This document shows, piece after piece, positions 1 to 10,372 of a DNA stretch of 64,000 nucleotides. The position numbers and the translations under genes were made by a program. The notes beneath the pieces are model-generated. The model had not been told where the DNA came from and did not search any database. It saw only the letters and a program-made list of their open reading frames with translations. The stretch is from Lysobacter luteus (GTDB lineage Bacteria; Pseudomonadota; Gammaproteobacteria; Xanthomonadales; Xanthomonadaceae). The DNA is taken from the NCBI RefSeq assembly GCF_907164845.1, contig NZ_OU015430.1:1354001-1418000 (forward strand), read 5' to 3'. Each line of letters begins with the position of its first letter. The first letter of the stretch is position 1.

Positions 1-551
1 TCGGCCGCGCGGTGGCCAACCGCTGCGCCGAGACGATCACGCCGGACGGCGCACACCCGACGCTTGCCGGGGACGCCTGCGACGAAGCGCTGTCACGGCT
101 CGACCGGCTTCGCAACGCCAACGGTGGGACACCGACCGCGGTCATCCGCGACAAGATGCAGCGCACCATGCAGGCCGACGCGGCGGTGTTCCGCACCGGC
201 GAGACGCTCGGCGAGGGCGTGGCGAAGATCCGCGAGATCCACGCGTCGTTCGCCGACGTCAAGGTTTCCGACCGCTCGCTGATCTGGAACTCCGACCTGG
301 TGGAGACCTACGAGTTGTCCAACCTGCTCGGACAGGCGCTGGGCACGATCGTGTCCGCCGCCAACCGTACCGAATCGCGCGGCGCCCACGCCCGCGAGGA
401 CTACCCGGAGCGCGACGACGTCAACTGGCTCAAGCACACCCTGTGCTGGGTCGGCGAAGACGGCGGGACGAAGATCGATTACCGCCCGGTCCACATGCAC
501 ACGCTGAGCGGCGACGTCGACGTCATCCCGCCCAAGAAGCGCGTGTACTGA
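1..551 (+). CDS. sdhA: Succinate dehydrogenase flavoprotein subunit, C-terminal part (5' truncated by window edge)
   Basis: The frame is open from the window edge (first full codon at 3) and shows about 182 residues of the C-terminal helical domain of SdhA. It begins with GRAVANRCAE, and the end, with WLKHT and the tail PKKRVY, matches SdhA/FrdA proteins. SdhA oxidises succinate to fumarate with covalent FAD and passes electrons to SdhB on the cytoplasmic face of the inner membrane. The FAD-binding domain lies outside the window. It sits 21 bases upstream of sdhB in the usual sdh operon order. The family call is secure; only the start is missing. Confidence 0.95.
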   Translation, partial: GRAVANRCAETITPDGAHPTLAGDACDEALSRLDRLRNANGGTPTAVIRDKMQRTMQADAAVFRTGETLGEGVAKIREIHASFADVKVSDRSLIWNSDLVETYELSNLLGQALGTIVSAANRTESRGAHAREDYPERDDVNWLKHTLCWVGEDGGTKIDYRPVHMHTLSGDVDVIPPKKRVY

Positions 552-572
552 TCCGGCAGCAGGAAAACCGAA

Positions 573-1355
573 ATGGCCGAATTCGCTCTCCCGAAGAACT
601 CGCAGATCCAGCAGGGCCGTCACTGGCCGGCCGACGGTGCGAAGAACCCGCGCACCTTCAAGGTCTACCGCTGGAACCCGGACGACGGCATGAACCCTCG
701 CGTGGACACCTACGAGGTGGACATGGCGGCCTGCGGTCCGATGGTCCTGGACGCGCTGATCAAGATCAAGAACGAGATCGATCCGACGCTGACCTTCCGC
801 CGGTCCTGCCGGGAGGGCATCTGCGGTTCTTGCGCGATGAACATCGACGGCACCAACACGTTGGCCTGCACGAAGGCGATCGATGACTGCGGCAAGGCCG
901 AAGTGCCGATCTACCCGCTGCCACACATGGAGGTGGTGAAGGACCTCGTCCCGGACCTGACCCATTTCTACGCGCAGTACGCCTCGATCAAGCCGTGGCT
1001 GCGCACGCAGAGCGCGACGCCGTCCGACCGGGAGCGCCTGCAGTCCCCCGAGGACCGCAAGAAGCTCGACGGCCTGTACGAGTGCATCCTCTGCGCGTGC
1101 TGCTCGACCTCGTGCCCGAGCTACTGGTGGAACGGCGACCGCTACCTCGGTCCCGCCATCCTGCTGCAGGCCTACCGCTGGATCGTCGACAGCCGTGACG
1201 AGGACACCGGTGCGCGGCTGGACGATCTCGAGGATCCGTTCAAGCTGTACCGTTGCCACACCATCATGAACTGCGCGCGCACCTGCCCGAAGGGCCTGAA
1301 CCCGGCCAAGGCGATTGGCGAGATCAAGAAGTTGATGCTCGCGCGCCGGACCTGA
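573..1355 (+). CDS. sdhB: Succinate dehydrogenase iron-sulfur subunit
   Basis: This 260-residue protein carries electrons from SdhA through three iron-sulfur clusters to ubiquinone in complex II. All ligands are visible. The [2Fe-2S] site is C79, C84, C87 and C99 (CREGICGSC). The second set is C171-x2-C174-x2-C177-x3-C181. The third set is C228, C234 and C238. The length is normal for bacterial SdhB. The ATG at 573 follows sdhA after 21 bases with AGGA-like sequence upstream (gcaggaaaaccga). It is part of the sdh operon, with sdhE downstream. Confidence 0.98.
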   Translation: MAEFALPKNSQIQQGRHWPADGAKNPRTFKVYRWNPDDGMNPRVDTYEVDMAACGPMVLDALIKIKNEIDPTLTFRRSCREGICGSCAMNIDGTNTLACTKAIDDCGKAEVPIYPLPHMEVVKDLVPDLTHFYAQYASIKPWLRTQSATPSDRERLQSPEDRKKLDGLYECILCACCSTSCPSYWWNGDRYLGPAILLQAYRWIVDSRDEDTGARLDDLEDPFKLYRCHTIMNCARTCPKGLNPAKAIGEIKKLMLARRT

Positions 1356-1380
1356 CCGGCGCAGTAGCGTGCAGCACCCG

Positions 1381-1641
1381 ATGACCGACGAGGACAAGGC
1401 GGAGCTGCGACGGCTCCGCTGGAAGTCCCGCCGTGGCATGCGCGAGCTGGACCAGTTGTTCGGGCGTTACCTGGACCGCCTGTGGTGGAAGGATCCGCCG
1501 GCCAGCCGCGGGGTTTTCCTACGGCTGCTGGATTGCGAGGACGATAAGCTCTGGCACTGGTTCATGGGTCACGACACCCCCGCCGATGCCGAGCTTGCCG
1601 CACTGGTCCACCGAATCCGGGCGCTACCTCCCGCCGAATGA
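1381..1641 (+). CDS. sdhE: FAD assembly factor SdhE
   Basis: This small protein of 86 residues helps attach FAD covalently to SdhA. The family motif RGMRELD is at residues 18-24 (RGM 18-20, E22), followed by the acidic helical stretch [18 protein letters not shown] chose the ATG at 1381; a GTG four codons upstream (1369) is also in frame. It lies 25 bases after sdhB, so it is probably cotranscribed with its client SdhA. The next gene starts one base after its stop region, an sdhE-ygfX arrangement also known in Escherichia coli. Confidence 0.92.
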   Translation: MTDEDKAELRRLRWKSRRGMRELDQLFGRYLDRLWWKDPPASRGVFLRLLDCEDDKLWHWFMGHDTPADAELAALVHRIRALPPAE

Positions 1642-1642
1642 C

Positions 1643-2047
1643 GTGGGCGCCACCTTCCGGTGGAAGCCCTCGCGCTGGCTGGTCGTGGGCCTCGTCCCGC
1701 TCGGGCTGCTGGCCGCGCTGTCACTGGGCGCATCCGACCTCGACATCGTCTTCGCAGGCCCGGTTGCGGCGGCCGCTGCCACGTATGGGTCATTGCTGGC
1801 GTGGCGCGAGGCGAAGCGGCCGGCCCGGACGCTGGTCATCGACGGCAATGGAGAGCCGATGATCGACGGCGTGCCGGTGGATGGCCTGCGGATCGCGTGG
1901 CGCGGCGCACTGGCCTTTGCCCGCTGGTCCAGCCCGACAGGCGCCGTCGAACGCCTGGTCTGGTGGCCTGACACGTTGCCCGCAGACCGGCGTCGTGAAC
2001 TCCGGATGGCCATGCCGGTCGAAACCTCTCCGCGCGTGGCGTGTTAG
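1643..2047 (+). CDS. YgfX/CptA-like inner-membrane protein next to sdhE
   Basis: This 134-residue protein probably starts at the GTG at 1643, directly after the sdhE stop. An Arg/Trp-containing N-terminus (FRWKPSRW) is followed by two predicted membrane helices (about residues 11-29 and 36-54). The rest is a soluble domain ending in a WWPDTL...RRELR segment. Order, length (E. coli YgfX is about 135 residues) and the two-helix layout match YgfX (CptA), a membrane partner of SdhE. The sequence identity cannot be confirmed by eye, so the family call rests largely on context. The start codon is inferred because the frame is open further upstream inside sdhE. Confidence 0.7.
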   Translation: MGATFRWKPSRWLVVGLVPLGLLAALSLGASDLDIVFAGPVAAAAATYGSLLAWREAKRPARTLVIDGNGEPMIDGVPVDGLRIAWRGALAFARWSSPTGAVERLVWWPDTLPADRRRELRMAMPVETSPRVAC

Positions 2048-2065
2048 GTGGCACCATACCGGGCT

Positions 2066-3310
2066 ATGTTCAAACCCATCCCAGTCGCCATCGGCCTGCG
2101 CTACCTGCGCGCCAAGCGCCGCAATGGCTTTATCTCCTTCATCTCGCTTGCTTCCATCCTCGGCATCGCGCTGGGCGTGGCGGCGCTGATCACCACTCTG
2201 GCGGTGATGACCGGCTTCCAGCGCGAGATCCGTGACCGCATGCTGCAGATGGCCGCCCACGCCACCGTCAGTGCCTACGGCGAACCGATTACCGACTGGC
2301 AGCGCGCGGTCGACCTGGCGCTGGCCGACGAGCGCGTCGCCGGGGCGGCACCGTACGTGGAGAAGGAGGCGCTGCTCAATGGCGCGCGGCAGCAGCCCGC
2401 GTTCGTGCGCGGCGTCATTCCTGCCGATGAGCGGACTGTCTCCGTGCTGGGCGACAAGATGGTGCAGGGCGAACTGGAGTCGCTCGAACCCGGCGGCTTC
2501 AACATCATCGTCGGGCGAGAGCTCGCGGCGTGGCTGGGCGTGGGCATCGGCGACGACGTGGTGATGATGCTCGCCGATGCACGCGGCTCGCCGATCGGCG
2601 CATTGCCGCAGTTCAAGCGCTTCATCGTCAGCGGCGTGTTCGAGGTCGGCTACAACGAGTACGACCGGAGCATGGCTTTCGTCCACATGGAGGATCTGCA
2701 GCGGGTGCTCCGCATGGGTGAGGGCGTCACCGGCGTACGCCTGAAACTCCATGACATGAACCTGGCCTGGAACGTTGCCCGCGACCTGGCCATCGAGCTG
2801 GACGGGCCGTACCAGGTCAGCGACTGGACCACCGACAACGCCAACATGTTCCGGGCGCTGCGGATGGAGAAGACGATGATGGCGATCCTGCTGTCGCTGA
2901 TCATCGCGATGGGCGCCTTCAACCTGGTGTCATCGCAGGTGATGCTGGTTACCGACAAGCAGGCCGACATCGCCATCCTGCGCACGCTCGGCCTGAGTCC
3001 GCGCGGGGTGATGACGGTGTTCGTCGTCCAAGGCAGCCTGATCGGCGTGATCGGTACGGTCCTGGGGGTGGTCGGCGGCATCCTGCTGACGCTCAACCTC
3101 GAATCGATCCTGTTCGCGATCGAGAAGGTCTTCGGCATGACCCTGTTGCCCGAGGACGTCTATTACATCACCGGCTTGCCGACCGAACTGAAGGGCAGCG
3201 ACGTGGTCGCGATCGCCGCGGTGGCACTGGCGATGGCGCTCGTCGCGACGATCTACCCGGCCTGGCGCGCGGCACGGACCCCGCCGGCGGAGGCCCTGCG
3301 CTATGAGTAA
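2066..3310 (+). CDS. lolC: Lipoprotein-releasing ABC transporter permease LolC/LolE
   Basis: This 414-residue inner-membrane permease of the LolCDE-type complex extracts mature lipoproteins from the inner membrane and hands them to LolA. The N-terminus [19 protein letters not shown] and the first membrane helix (about 22-50) are typical. A large periplasmic domain follows, then three C-terminal FtsX-family helices beginning near VSSQVML. The charged coupling stretch [13 protein letters not shown] is present. The ATG at 2066 fits family starts better than an upstream in-frame GTG (2048). It overlaps lolD by 8 bases. Only one permease gene is present here, as in other bacteria with a LolF-like homodimer; a second copy elsewhere cannot be excluded. 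Confidence 0.93.
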   Translation: MFKPIPVAIGLRYLRAKRRNGFISFISLASILGIALGVAALITTLAVMTGFQREIRDRMLQMAAHATVSAYGEPITDWQRAVDLALADERVAGAAPYVEKEALLNGARQQPAFVRGVIPADERTVSVLGDKMVQGELESLEPGGFNIIVGRELAAWLGVGIGDDVVMMLADARGSPIGALPQFKRFIVSGVFEVGYNEYDRSMAFVHMEDLQRVLRMGEGVTGVRLKLHDMNLAWNVARDLAIELDGPYQVSDWTTDNANMFRALRMEKTMMAILLSLIIAMGAFNLVSSQVMLVTDKQADIAILRTLGLSPRGVMTVFVVQGSLIGVIGTVLGVVGGILLTLNLESILFAIEKVFGMTLLPEDVYYITGLPTELKGSDVVAIAAVALAMALVATIYPAWRAARTPPAEALRYE

Positions 3311-4016
3311 GCCGATGGATGGGCGGGAAACGGTACTGAGCTGCGACAGCCTGGGTATGGTGTACGCCGAGGGGAAGATGCGCACGCCGGTGTTCGACGG
3401 GCTCCACCTCGACGTCCACAAGGGCGAGACGGTCGCGATCCTCGGCGCATCGGGCGCCGGCAAGAGCACGTTGCTGCACCTGCTCGGCGGACTGGATACG
3501 CCAACCTCGGGCGAGGTGTTCGTGGCGGGTAAGAAGATGAGCGCCCTGTCCGACACCGCCCGTGGCGCGCTGCGCAACAAGGCGCTGGGGTTCGTCTACC
3601 AGTTCCACCACCTGCTGCCCGAGTTCACCGCAATCGAGAACGTCATGCTGCCGGTCCTGCTTAACGGCACCGGCGTCGCCGAGGCGGAGTCGCGCGCACG
3701 CGGGCTGCTGGAGTCCGTCGGGCTCGGGCATCGCCTTGGCCACAAGCCAGGTGAGCTTTCGGGTGGCGAGCGCCAGCGCGCGGCCGTGGCGCGGGCCCTC
3801 GTCAACCAGCCGGCCTGCGTACTCGGCGACGAGCCGACCGGCAACCTCGACGAGAAGACCGCTGCAACGGTGTTTGACTTGATGCTCGAGTTGAACCGCG
3901 AGCAGCACACCAGCCTGGTGCTGGTCACCCACGACCGCCGGCTCGCACGCCGGCTCGACCGCGTGCTCGAACTGCACGAGGGCAAGCTGCGCGAGCTGGC
4001 CCCGGAAGAAGTCTAG
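3303..4016 (+). CDS. lolD: Lipoprotein-releasing ABC transporter ATP-binding protein LolD
   Basis: This 237-residue ATPase drives lipoprotein release by the Lol complex. It has Walker A GASGAGKS (48-55), the signature LSGGERQ (152-158) and Walker B CVLGDEPT (172-179), followed by NLDE and the H-loop region VLVTHD. The Q-loop lies in [12 protein letters not shown] (about 97-108), which is typical of LolD. It is translationally coupled to the permease gene by an 8-base overlap (ATGAGTAA). Confidence 0.96.
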   Translation: MSKPMDGRETVLSCDSLGMVYAEGKMRTPVFDGLHLDVHKGETVAILGASGAGKSTLLHLLGGLDTPTSGEVFVAGKKMSALSDTARGALRNKALGFVYQFHHLLPEFTAIENVMLPVLLNGTGVAEAESRARGLLESVGLGHRLGHKPGELSGGERQRAAVARALVNQPACVLGDEPTGNLDEKTAATVFDLMLELNREQHTSLVLVTHDRRLARRLDRVLELHEGKLRELAPEEV

Positions 4017-4031
4017 ACAGGGATGTAAACC

Positions 4032-6473
4032 ATGGACGAAGCGGCAAGGATGCCGCGTGACCCCGCCGCACCCACAAGCATTGCCCAGACCTGGCCCACG
4101 ACAGCGGCCGTACCTCCGTTCGGGATCGCGGTGGCGATCGGGTTGCTCTGCGGAGTCGCTGGTTGCCTGAGGCTGCCGGCATTGCCTCCTGCGTGGACGC
4201 TCGTGGTGCTGTTGTCGCTGGGACTTGCTGCCTGGTGGCGCCTGCGTCGAGTGCGATGGCTGGGCGCGGCACTGGTGGGACTCGGGCTCGCCGGGTTGCA
4301 TGCGGCATACGCGCTGTCGGTGCAGCTGCCACCCGACTGGGAACAGCGCGAGGTTCGGGTCGCCGGGCGAGTCGTGCAGTTGCCCGAGCACCAGGACCGG
4401 CGGACGACGTTCTCGTTCCGGGTCGACGGCGGGGCGGATCATCCGACGGAGCTCCAGGGACGACTGCTGCAGCTGGCCTGGTACGACGACTTCGACGGCA
4501 CCCCGACCGGTCGCGACCGCCTGCATGCCGGCCAGCGCTGGGAGTTCTCCGTCCGTTTGAGGGCGCCCCGCGGCCTGCGGAATCCGGGACGGTTCGACAG
4601 CGAGAAGCACGCACTCGCCGATCGGCTTACGGCCCGCGGCCACGTGCGCGAACCGTACGGCGCCGTGCTGGTCGGACCGGCACGCGGCGTGGATGCCTGG
4701 CGCGAGCGCATGTCGGGTCGCATCGCCGGCGCCGTGCCGTCTGCGGCCTCGCGGTTCGTGCGGGCGCTCGCGCTCGGTGACACGCGCGGCTTGTCCGACG
4801 ACGACTGGCTGGTCCTCCGGGCCAACGGACTGACCCACCTGATCGCGATTTCCGGGTTCCACGTGGGCCTGGTCGCCGGCTTCGCGGCGCTGCTCGCGTC
4901 GGCCGTCTGGTGGCTGCTGCCTGCACTGGGTCGGCGGTGGCCTCGACCGGTCGCGATGGCGGTGGCCGGCTTGGCGGGTGCGCTGGGGTACGCGGCGGTC
5001 TCCGGCTTTGCGTTGCCCACGGTACGCACCGTCCTGATGGTCGCGGTGGTCGCCGGCGTCCGCGCCAGCCGTCGGTCCACATCCATGTTCGAGGCGCTGG
5101 CCCTTGCCGCGATCGCCATCCTGTTGTTCGACCCGCTGGCGATCCTCGGGGCAGGGTTCTGGCTCAGCTTTTTCGGCGTGGCCTGGTTGCTGTGGTGCCT
5201 GCCCGATACCGGGCGACGCCCGGTACGCGACCTGGTGTCGGCCCAGGGGGTTGCCACGGTGGGACTGCTCCCGCTGGGCGTGGCGCTGTTCGGCGAGGCG
5301 TCGCTGGCCGGCCCGCCGGCCAACCTGGTGGCGGTGCCCTGGTGGAGCCTGGTGGTGGTCCCGCTGTCGCTGCTCGGTACGTTGCTGGACGCGTTGCAAC
5401 CCGGTTGGGGCGACTGGGCGTGGCGGCTCGCGGCCTGGTGCTTCGAACTCAGCTGGCCGCTGTTCGAACGCTTCTCGGACAGTGGATTGGCGCTGTGGTG
5501 GTTGCCGGAACCCCGCTGGTTCGCGTTGCCGCTGGCGATGCTGGGGGCGTTCTGGCTGCTGTTGCCCCGTGGCCTGCCGGGACGCCCGCTGGCACTGATG
5601 CTCTGGTTACCGCTGCTCTGGCCGGACCGCAACCTGCCGTCGCACGGCGAGGCCGAGCTCCAGGTGCTCGACGTCGGGCAGGGGATGTCGATCCTCGTCC
5701 GAACCGCCGGCCACGCGCTGCTGTACGACATGGGCCCGGCCACGCCCGGCTACGATGCCGGCGCGCGCGTGGTGTTGCCGGCGCTCCGTGCGGCCGGCGT
5801 GCGCCGGCTGGATCGCGCGGTGGCCAGCCACGGGGACAGCGACCATGCGGGCGGGTTCGGCGCCGTGGTCGCGGCGATCCCCGTCGGTCTCGCGGAAGCG
5901 CCGGACGGCGCACCTGTGGAGGGCACGCAGCCGTGTGTCGCCGGGACCGGGTGGGAGTGGGACGGCGTGGCGTTCAGATACCTCCATCCGACACCGCATT
6001 TCCCGTACCTGGGAAACGAGGCGAGCTGCGTTCTGCGGGTCTCCACGCCGCACGGCAGCGCGCTGCTGACCGGCGACATCGGCAAAGTGATCGAGCGCGG
6101 TCTGGTGCGGCGGGCCGACGAAGATCGCGCGGACGCCATTCGCGCCGAGGTGGTGCTCGTTGCGCACCACGGCAGCGGCAGCGCTTCCGACCCGATGTTC
6201 GTCGCAGCCACGGGCGCGCGCCACGCGTTCGTCTCCAACGGGCACGGCAACCGCTTCGGCCACCCGCGGGCGGACGTGGTGTCCCGCTGGGAGGACGCGG
6301 GCGCAAGCGTGCTGACGACCGCCGAGGGCGGCGCGCTGTCGGTCCGGCTGGTACCGGGCGGTCCACGGGTCGAAACGCGACGCGCCGCACATCCGCGGCT
6401 GTGGGATGCCGCGCGCCGGGCGGCGCAGGCCCCGGCAGCCGCGCCGGCTGGGCTATCCTACCGGCCGGAATAG
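4032..6473 (+). CDS. comEC: ComEC/Rec2 DNA-uptake channel
   Basis: This 813-residue inner-membrane protein is expected to carry one strand of transforming DNA into the cytoplasm. The N-terminal part has membrane helices and a small OB-like domain (about 80-200). The competence domain contains HLIAISGFHVGL (about residues 270-285) within many helices. The C-terminal metallo-beta-lactamase-like domain shows SHGDSDHAGG (about 598) and the later HHGS (about 711). All three parts of full-length ComEC are present with no frameshift, so natural competence is plausible. It begins the block comEC-exbB-exbD-msbA-lpxK-kdsB; a similar order occurs in other gammaproteobacteria. Confidence 0.95.
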   Translation: MDEAARMPRDPAAPTSIAQTWPTTAAVPPFGIAVAIGLLCGVAGCLRLPALPPAWTLVVLLSLGLAAWWRLRRVRWLGAALVGLGLAGLHAAYALSVQLPPDWEQREVRVAGRVVQLPEHQDRRTTFSFRVDGGADHPTELQGRLLQLAWYDDFDGTPTGRDRLHAGQRWEFSVRLRAPRGLRNPGRFDSEKHALADRLTARGHVREPYGAVLVGPARGVDAWRERMSGRIAGAVPSAASRFVRALALGDTRGLSDDDWLVLRANGLTHLIAISGFHVGLVAGFAALLASAVWWLLPALGRRWPRPVAMAVAGLAGALGYAAVSGFALPTVRTVLMVAVVAGVRASRRSTSMFEALALAAIAILLFDPLAILGAGFWLSFFGVAWLLWCLPDTGRRPVRDLVSAQGVATVGLLPLGVALFGEASLAGPPANLVAVPWWSLVVVPLSLLGTLLDALQPGWGDWAWRLAAWCFELSWPLFERFSDSGLALWWLPEPRWFALPLAMLGAFWLLLPRGLPGRPLALMLWLPLLWPDRNLPSHGEAELQVLDVGQGMSILVRTAGHALLYDMGPATPGYDAGARVVLPALRAAGVRRLDRAVASHGDSDHAGGFGAVVAAIPVGLAEAPDGAPVEGTQPCVAGTGWEWDGVAFRYLHPTPHFPYLGNEASCVLRVSTPHGSALLTGDIGKVIERGLVRRADEDRADAIRAEVVLVAHHGSGSASDPMFVAATGARHAFVSNGHGNRFGHPRADVVSRWEDAGASVLTTAEGGALSVRLVPGGPRVETRRAAHPRLWDAARRAAQAPAAAPAGLSYRPE

Positions 6474-6498
6474 ATCGGCCACGGGCCGGAGGTTGTGC

Positions 6499-7161
6499 GT
6501 GCTGGAACTGGTCAAGGCCGGCGGTTGGCCGATGATTCCCCTCCTGGCACTGACCGTGCTCGCGTTGGCGATCATCCTCGAGCGGGCCTGGACGCTCCGA
6601 CGCATCGCCGTCGCGCCGCCCAACCTGGGGCAGGAAGTCCGGACCTGGGCCGCGGGTGGCACGCTCGACCCGGCGCATATCGACTCGCTGCGCGCGACGT
6701 CGCCACTGGGCGCACTGCTGGCTGCCGCGCTCGACGTCCGCCACCGCCCCCGCGACCAGATCCGCGAACGCATCGAGGACGTCGGCCGGCACCTGGTCCA
6801 CCGGATGGAGCGCTACCTCAACACACTCGGCACCATCGCCGCCGCGGGTCCGCTGCTGGGGCTGTTCGGCACCGTGGTCGGCATGATCCAGATGTTCCTG
6901 GTGATCGGTGAAAGCGGCATGGGCGACGTCAACGAGCTCGCCGGCGGCATCGGCAAGGCGCTCGTCTGCACCGCCACCGGCATGATCGTCGCCATTCCCG
7001 CGCTGATGGCGCACCGCTGGTTCCGCGGCCGCATCGCCGAGTACATCGTCGACATGGAGCACGAGGCGATCCGCCTGCTCGACACCCTCCAGCCAGCGGC
7101 CGCGTCGGCCGAAGTCGCGGCGGGCGGCCACGGCATCAACCCGCCGGTGAGCGCGAGCTGA
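6499..7161 (+). CDS. exbB: MotA/TolQ/ExbB proton channel family protein
   Basis: This 220-residue inner-membrane protein is of the ExbB/TolQ type. Three helices are visible: about 11-30 (PMIPLLALTVLALAIILERAW), about 110-135 (TIAAAGPLLGLFGTVVGM) and about 155-178 (GKALVCTATGMIVAIPAL). The frame is open upstream. I chose the GTG at 6499 because a GGAGG (6488-6492) lies six bases before it and the protein then starts like family members (LELVKAGGW). ExbB and ExbD form a pmf-driven motor. No tonB gene is adjacent; the next genes after exbD are msbA and lpxK. Confidence 0.92.
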   Translation: MLELVKAGGWPMIPLLALTVLALAIILERAWTLRRIAVAPPNLGQEVRTWAAGGTLDPAHIDSLRATSPLGALLAAALDVRHRPRDQIRERIEDVGRHLVHRMERYLNTLGTIAAAGPLLGLFGTVVGMIQMFLVIGESGMGDVNELAGGIGKALVCTATGMIVAIPALMAHRWFRGRIAEYIVDMEHEAIRLLDTLQPAAASAEVAAGGHGINPPVSAS

Positions 7162-7164
7162 GCG

Positions 7165-7599
7165 ATGCGTATCCGCGACCACCGCGCCGACGACGAGCCG
7201 GAGATCAACCTGGTCCCGATGATCGACGTCATCCTGGTGCTGATCATCTTCTTCGTCGTCACCACCACGTTCGACGCGCGCTCGGTGATCAAGCTCGAGT
7301 TGCCGAAGGCGACCGGCGAACAGACCGAGGCCACCCAGCCACTGGTGGTACTGGTCAATGCCGAGGGGCGCTACTTCGTCGATGACCGCGAGGTCCTGCG
7401 CACCGACAGCGGCGCGCTGAAGGCGACCATTGCCGAGGTGGCCGGCAACGACCGCGACCGCCCGGTGATGCTGCGTGCCGACGCGCGCACGCCGTACCAG
7501 GCCGTGGTGACGGTATACGACGCGCTGGGCCAGCTCGGATTCAACCGTGTCATGAGCGCCACCGCGCCGGCAGGCGAGGGCAGCGGAGCCGTTCCGTGA
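7165..7599 (+). CDS. exbD: ExbD/TolR family biopolymer transport protein
   Basis: This 144-residue protein has one N-terminal membrane helix and a periplasmic domain. The segment INLVPMIDVILVLIIFF (14-30) contains the key membrane aspartate (D21), which carries protons in the ExbBD motor. The periplasmic part has the expected YQAVVTVYDALGQLGF stretch near the C-terminus. It starts 4 bases after exbB and overlaps the msbA start by 4 bases (GTGA), so the motor genes and the lipid A flippase gene are translationally linked. Confidence 0.94.
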   Translation: MRIRDHRADDEPEINLVPMIDVILVLIIFFVVTTTFDARSVIKLELPKATGEQTEATQPLVVLVNAEGRYFVDDREVLRTDSGALKATIAEVAGNDRDRPVMLRADARTPYQAVVTVYDALGQLGFNRVMSATAPAGEGSGAVP

Positions 7600-9344
7600 A
7601 CGAAGCCGCCACCCCGTGGCAGGTCTATCGGCGGCTGCTCCGTTTCGCCCGCCCGTACCGTCCGCTGCTGGTCATTGCGGGCATCGGCATGCTGTTCGAG
7701 GCCGCCTCGGCCGCAGCGTTCACCAAGCTGATGGAGCCCGTGGTCGACGAGACCTTCATCGATCGCAACAGCGAATTCAGCCTCGTCCTGCCGATGGCGA
7801 TCGTCGCCTTGTTCCTGCTGCGCGGCGTGGCCGGCTACATCACCGACATCCACATGGCCAAGTCCGGCCGTGGCATAGCGCGCGACCTGCGCGTCCAGGT
7901 GCTGGGCAAGTACCTGCGGCTGCCGGGGCTGCGCTTCGACGCCGAGCCGGTGCCGTCGATGCTGGTGCGGCTGGGGTCGGACAGCGACCAGGTCGCCCAA
8001 GCCGCGATCGACGCGATGAAGGTCATGCTGCAGCAGACCCTGCAGGTGATCGCGATGCTGGGCGTGATGCTGTGGACCAGCTGGCAGGTCACCATCGCGA
8101 TCCTGATCATGGCGCCGCCGCTGGCGTGGATCATGGACAAGGTGGGCAAGCGCTATCGCCGCATCAGCCACAAGATCCAGGAAAGCGGCGCGGCGCTGAT
8201 GCAGTCGGCCGACCAGGCCCTCGGCAACCAGCAGGAGGTCAAGGTGTACGGCGCGCAGGCGGTCGAGCTGGAACGCTATGCGGCCCAGGCCAACCACCAC
8301 CTCAAGTTGACCCTGAAGGTCGAGTCGACCCGCAGCATCTCCTCGGCGATGGTCCAGCTGATGGGGTCCATCGGACTCGCTTTGCTCCTGTTCTTCGCCG
8401 GTCGCGAGGCGATGGCCGGACGGCTCAGTGCCGGCGGCTTCGTCACCCTGATGATCTCGATGATGGCGATCATCCCGTCGCTCAAACAGCTCACCAACGT
8501 GCAAGGCATGTTGCAGCGTGGCGTGGCATCGGCCGACCGCCTGTTCGACGTGATGGACGCCGGTGACGAGCAGGACGAAGGCACCCGGCCCCTCGACCGC
8601 GCCCGCGGCGAGATCGAGTTCCGCGACGTCAGTGCCCGCTATGCCGGCCAGGCCACCCAGGCACTGACGGACATCAGCTTCTCCGCGCGGCCTGGCACGG
8701 TCACCGCCATCGTCGGCCGCTCGGGCAGCGGCAAGTCAACGCTGATCAAGCTGATCCCGCGCTTCTACGAGATCGAATCGGGCCAGATCCTGCTCGATGG
8801 CCATCCGCTGCGCGAGTACCGGCTGGCCGACCTGCGCCGGCAGATCGCGCTGGTCGGGCAGCAGGTGATGCTGTTCGACGGCACCGTGGCGGCCAACGTG
8901 GCCTACGGCGAGCTGGAACAGGCGTCGCCAGACGGGCTGGAGCGCGCGATCCGGGGTGCCAATGCGATGGAGTTCGTCGAACGCCTGCCCGATGGCGTCG
9001 AGACCGGCATCGGCAGCAAGGGCGGCCGGCTGTCCGGCGGCCAGCGGCAGCGTCTTGCGATCGCACGGGCGATGCTCAAGGACGCACCGATCCTGATCCT
9101 CGACGAGGCCACCGCCGCGCTCGATACCGAGTCCGAGCGGCTGGTCCAGGATGCGCTCGAGCGGCTGATGCCGGACCGCACCACGCTGGTCATCGCGCAC
9201 CGGCTGTCGACCATCGAGCACGCCGACCAGGTGCTGGTGCTCGATGAAGGCCGCATCGTCGAGCGCGGCACCCATACCGAGCTGCTGGAGCGGGGCGGGC
9301 TGTACGCCCACCTGCACCGCATGCAGTTCCGCGAGGTCCAATGA
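7596..9344 (+). CDS. msbA: Lipid A flippase MsbA (ABC exporter)
   Basis: This 582-residue fused exporter has an N-terminal six-helix transmembrane domain (about 1-320) and a C-terminal ATPase. Walker A GRSGSGKS is at 374-381, LSGGQ at about 479-483, and Walker [12 protein letters not shown] and the switch region [13 protein letters not shown] follow. MsbA flips lipid A-core across the inner membrane. The GTG start overlaps the exbD stop, and the stop overlaps the lpxK start (ATGA), making a lipid A operon. The length and membrane part match MsbA better than other exporters, and lpxK next to it supports the call. Confidence 0.95.
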   Translation: MNEAATPWQVYRRLLRFARPYRPLLVIAGIGMLFEAASAAAFTKLMEPVVDETFIDRNSEFSLVLPMAIVALFLLRGVAGYITDIHMAKSGRGIARDLRVQVLGKYLRLPGLRFDAEPVPSMLVRLGSDSDQVAQAAIDAMKVMLQQTLQVIAMLGVMLWTSWQVTIAILIMAPPLAWIMDKVGKRYRRISHKIQESGAALMQSADQALGNQQEVKVYGAQAVELERYAAQANHHLKLTLKVESTRSISSAMVQLMGSIGLALLLFFAGREAMAGRLSAGGFVTLMISMMAIIPSLKQLTNVQGMLQRGVASADRLFDVMDAGDEQDEGTRPLDRARGEIEFRDVSARYAGQATQALTDISFSARPGTVTAIVGRSGSGKSTLIKLIPRFYEIESGQILLDGHPLREYRLADLRRQIALVGQQVMLFDGTVAANVAYGELEQASPDGLERAIRGANAMEFVERLPDGVETGIGSKGGRLSGGQRQRLAIARAMLKDAPILILDEATAALDTESERLVQDALERLMPDRTTLVIAHRLSTIEHADQVLVLDEGRIVERGTHTELLERGGLYAHLHRMQFREVQ

Positions 9345-10372
9345 ACCCCGGTCCGACCGGTCCCTCGAACCGGCGCGAACACCAGCCCGCCTACTGGTAT
9401 GGCGAGGCCCCGGTGCCGCTGGGCGCCCGCCTGCTGGCCTCGGTGTATGCGGTCGTCACCAGCGCCCGCCGCTGGCTGTACCGCAAGGGCTGGTTTGGAC
9501 GCAGCCACCCGGGCGTCCCGGTCATCGTGGTCGGAAACATCACTGCGGGCGGCGCCGGCAAGACGCCGCTGACGATCGCACTGGTCGAGCGCCTGCGCAG
9601 CGAGGGCTGGAACCCCGGCGTGGCCAGCCGCGGTTACGGCCGCACCGACGTCGCTGATGCCGTGTGGGTGGACGCCGACACGGCGCCCTCGATCGGAGGC
9701 GACGAACCGGTCCTGATCGCCCGCCGCACCGGTGCACGCCTGCGCGCCGACCGCGATCGTGCCGCCGCGGCCAAGGCGCTGGCCGAAGCGGGTTGCGACA
9801 TCGTCATCTGCGACGACGGCCTGCAGCATTACCGACTGCAGCGCGACATCGAGATCGAGGTGGTCGACGGCCGCCGCCGCTATGGCAACGGCCAGCTGCT
9901 CCCGGCCGGTCCCCTGCGCGAATTGCCCGAGCGCGGCAGCCAATGCGACTTCCGCGTGATCAACGGCGGCGAGGCCGGCTTCGGCGAATGGCCCATGCGC
10001 TTGCTCGCCGACCGCGCAGTGCCGGTGCGCGGGGGCCGGCCGCGGCCACTGGACAGCTTCGCCGGCCACCGGGTGCATGCCGTGGCCGGGATCGGCAACC
10101 CCGACCGCTTCTTCACGATGCTTCGTGGGCTCGGGATCGCGGTGGTGCCGCACGCGTTCGCGGACCATCACCGTTACCGCGCCGCGGATTTCGAGTTCGG
10201 CAGTCCGCTGCCAGTGCTGATGACCGAGAAGGACGCGGTGAAGTGCGCGGAGTTCGCCACCGACGCCTTCCACAGCGTGCCGGTGCAGGCCGAGCTGCCC
10301 GAAGGGTTCTGGGTGTCGCTGCTGGACCGGTTGCAGGCGCTCGACCAGAATCGCGGCCATGAGTCCGATTGA
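9341..10372 (+). CDS. lpxK: Tetraacyldisaccharide 4'-kinase LpxK
   Basis: This 343-residue membrane-associated kinase phosphorylates the lipid A disaccharide at the 4' position (Raetz pathway). The P-loop [11 protein letters not shown] is at residues 66-76, and an N-terminal [11 protein letters not shown]-type membrane-binding segment precedes it. The motifs RGYGR, GDEPVL and [12 protein letters not shown] are all present. It overlaps msbA by 4 bases and kdsB by 14 bases. Confidence 0.96.
   Translation: MNPGPTGPSNRREHQPAYWYGEAPVPLGARLLASVYAVVTSARRWLYRKGWFGRSHPGVPVIVVGNITAGGAGKTPLTIALVERLRSEGWNPGVASRGYGRTDVADAVWVDADTAPSIGGDEPVLIARRTGARLRADRDRAAAAKALAEAGCDIVICDDGLQHYRLQRDIEIEVVDGRRRYGNGQLLPAGPLRELPERGSQCDFRVINGGEAGFGEWPMRLLADRAVPVRGGRPRPLDSFAGHRVHAVAGIGNPDRFFTMLRGLGIAVVPHAFADHHRYRAADFEFGSPLPVLMTEKDAVKCAEFATDAFHSVPVQAELPEGFWVSLLDRLQALDQNRGHESD

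Noticed and set aside
3168-5399. A 743-codon open frame on the minus strand across lolC, lolD and comEC
   Set aside because: Composition is Gln/Arg/His/Pro-rich as expected of an antisense shadow, and the genes on the plus strand are certain.
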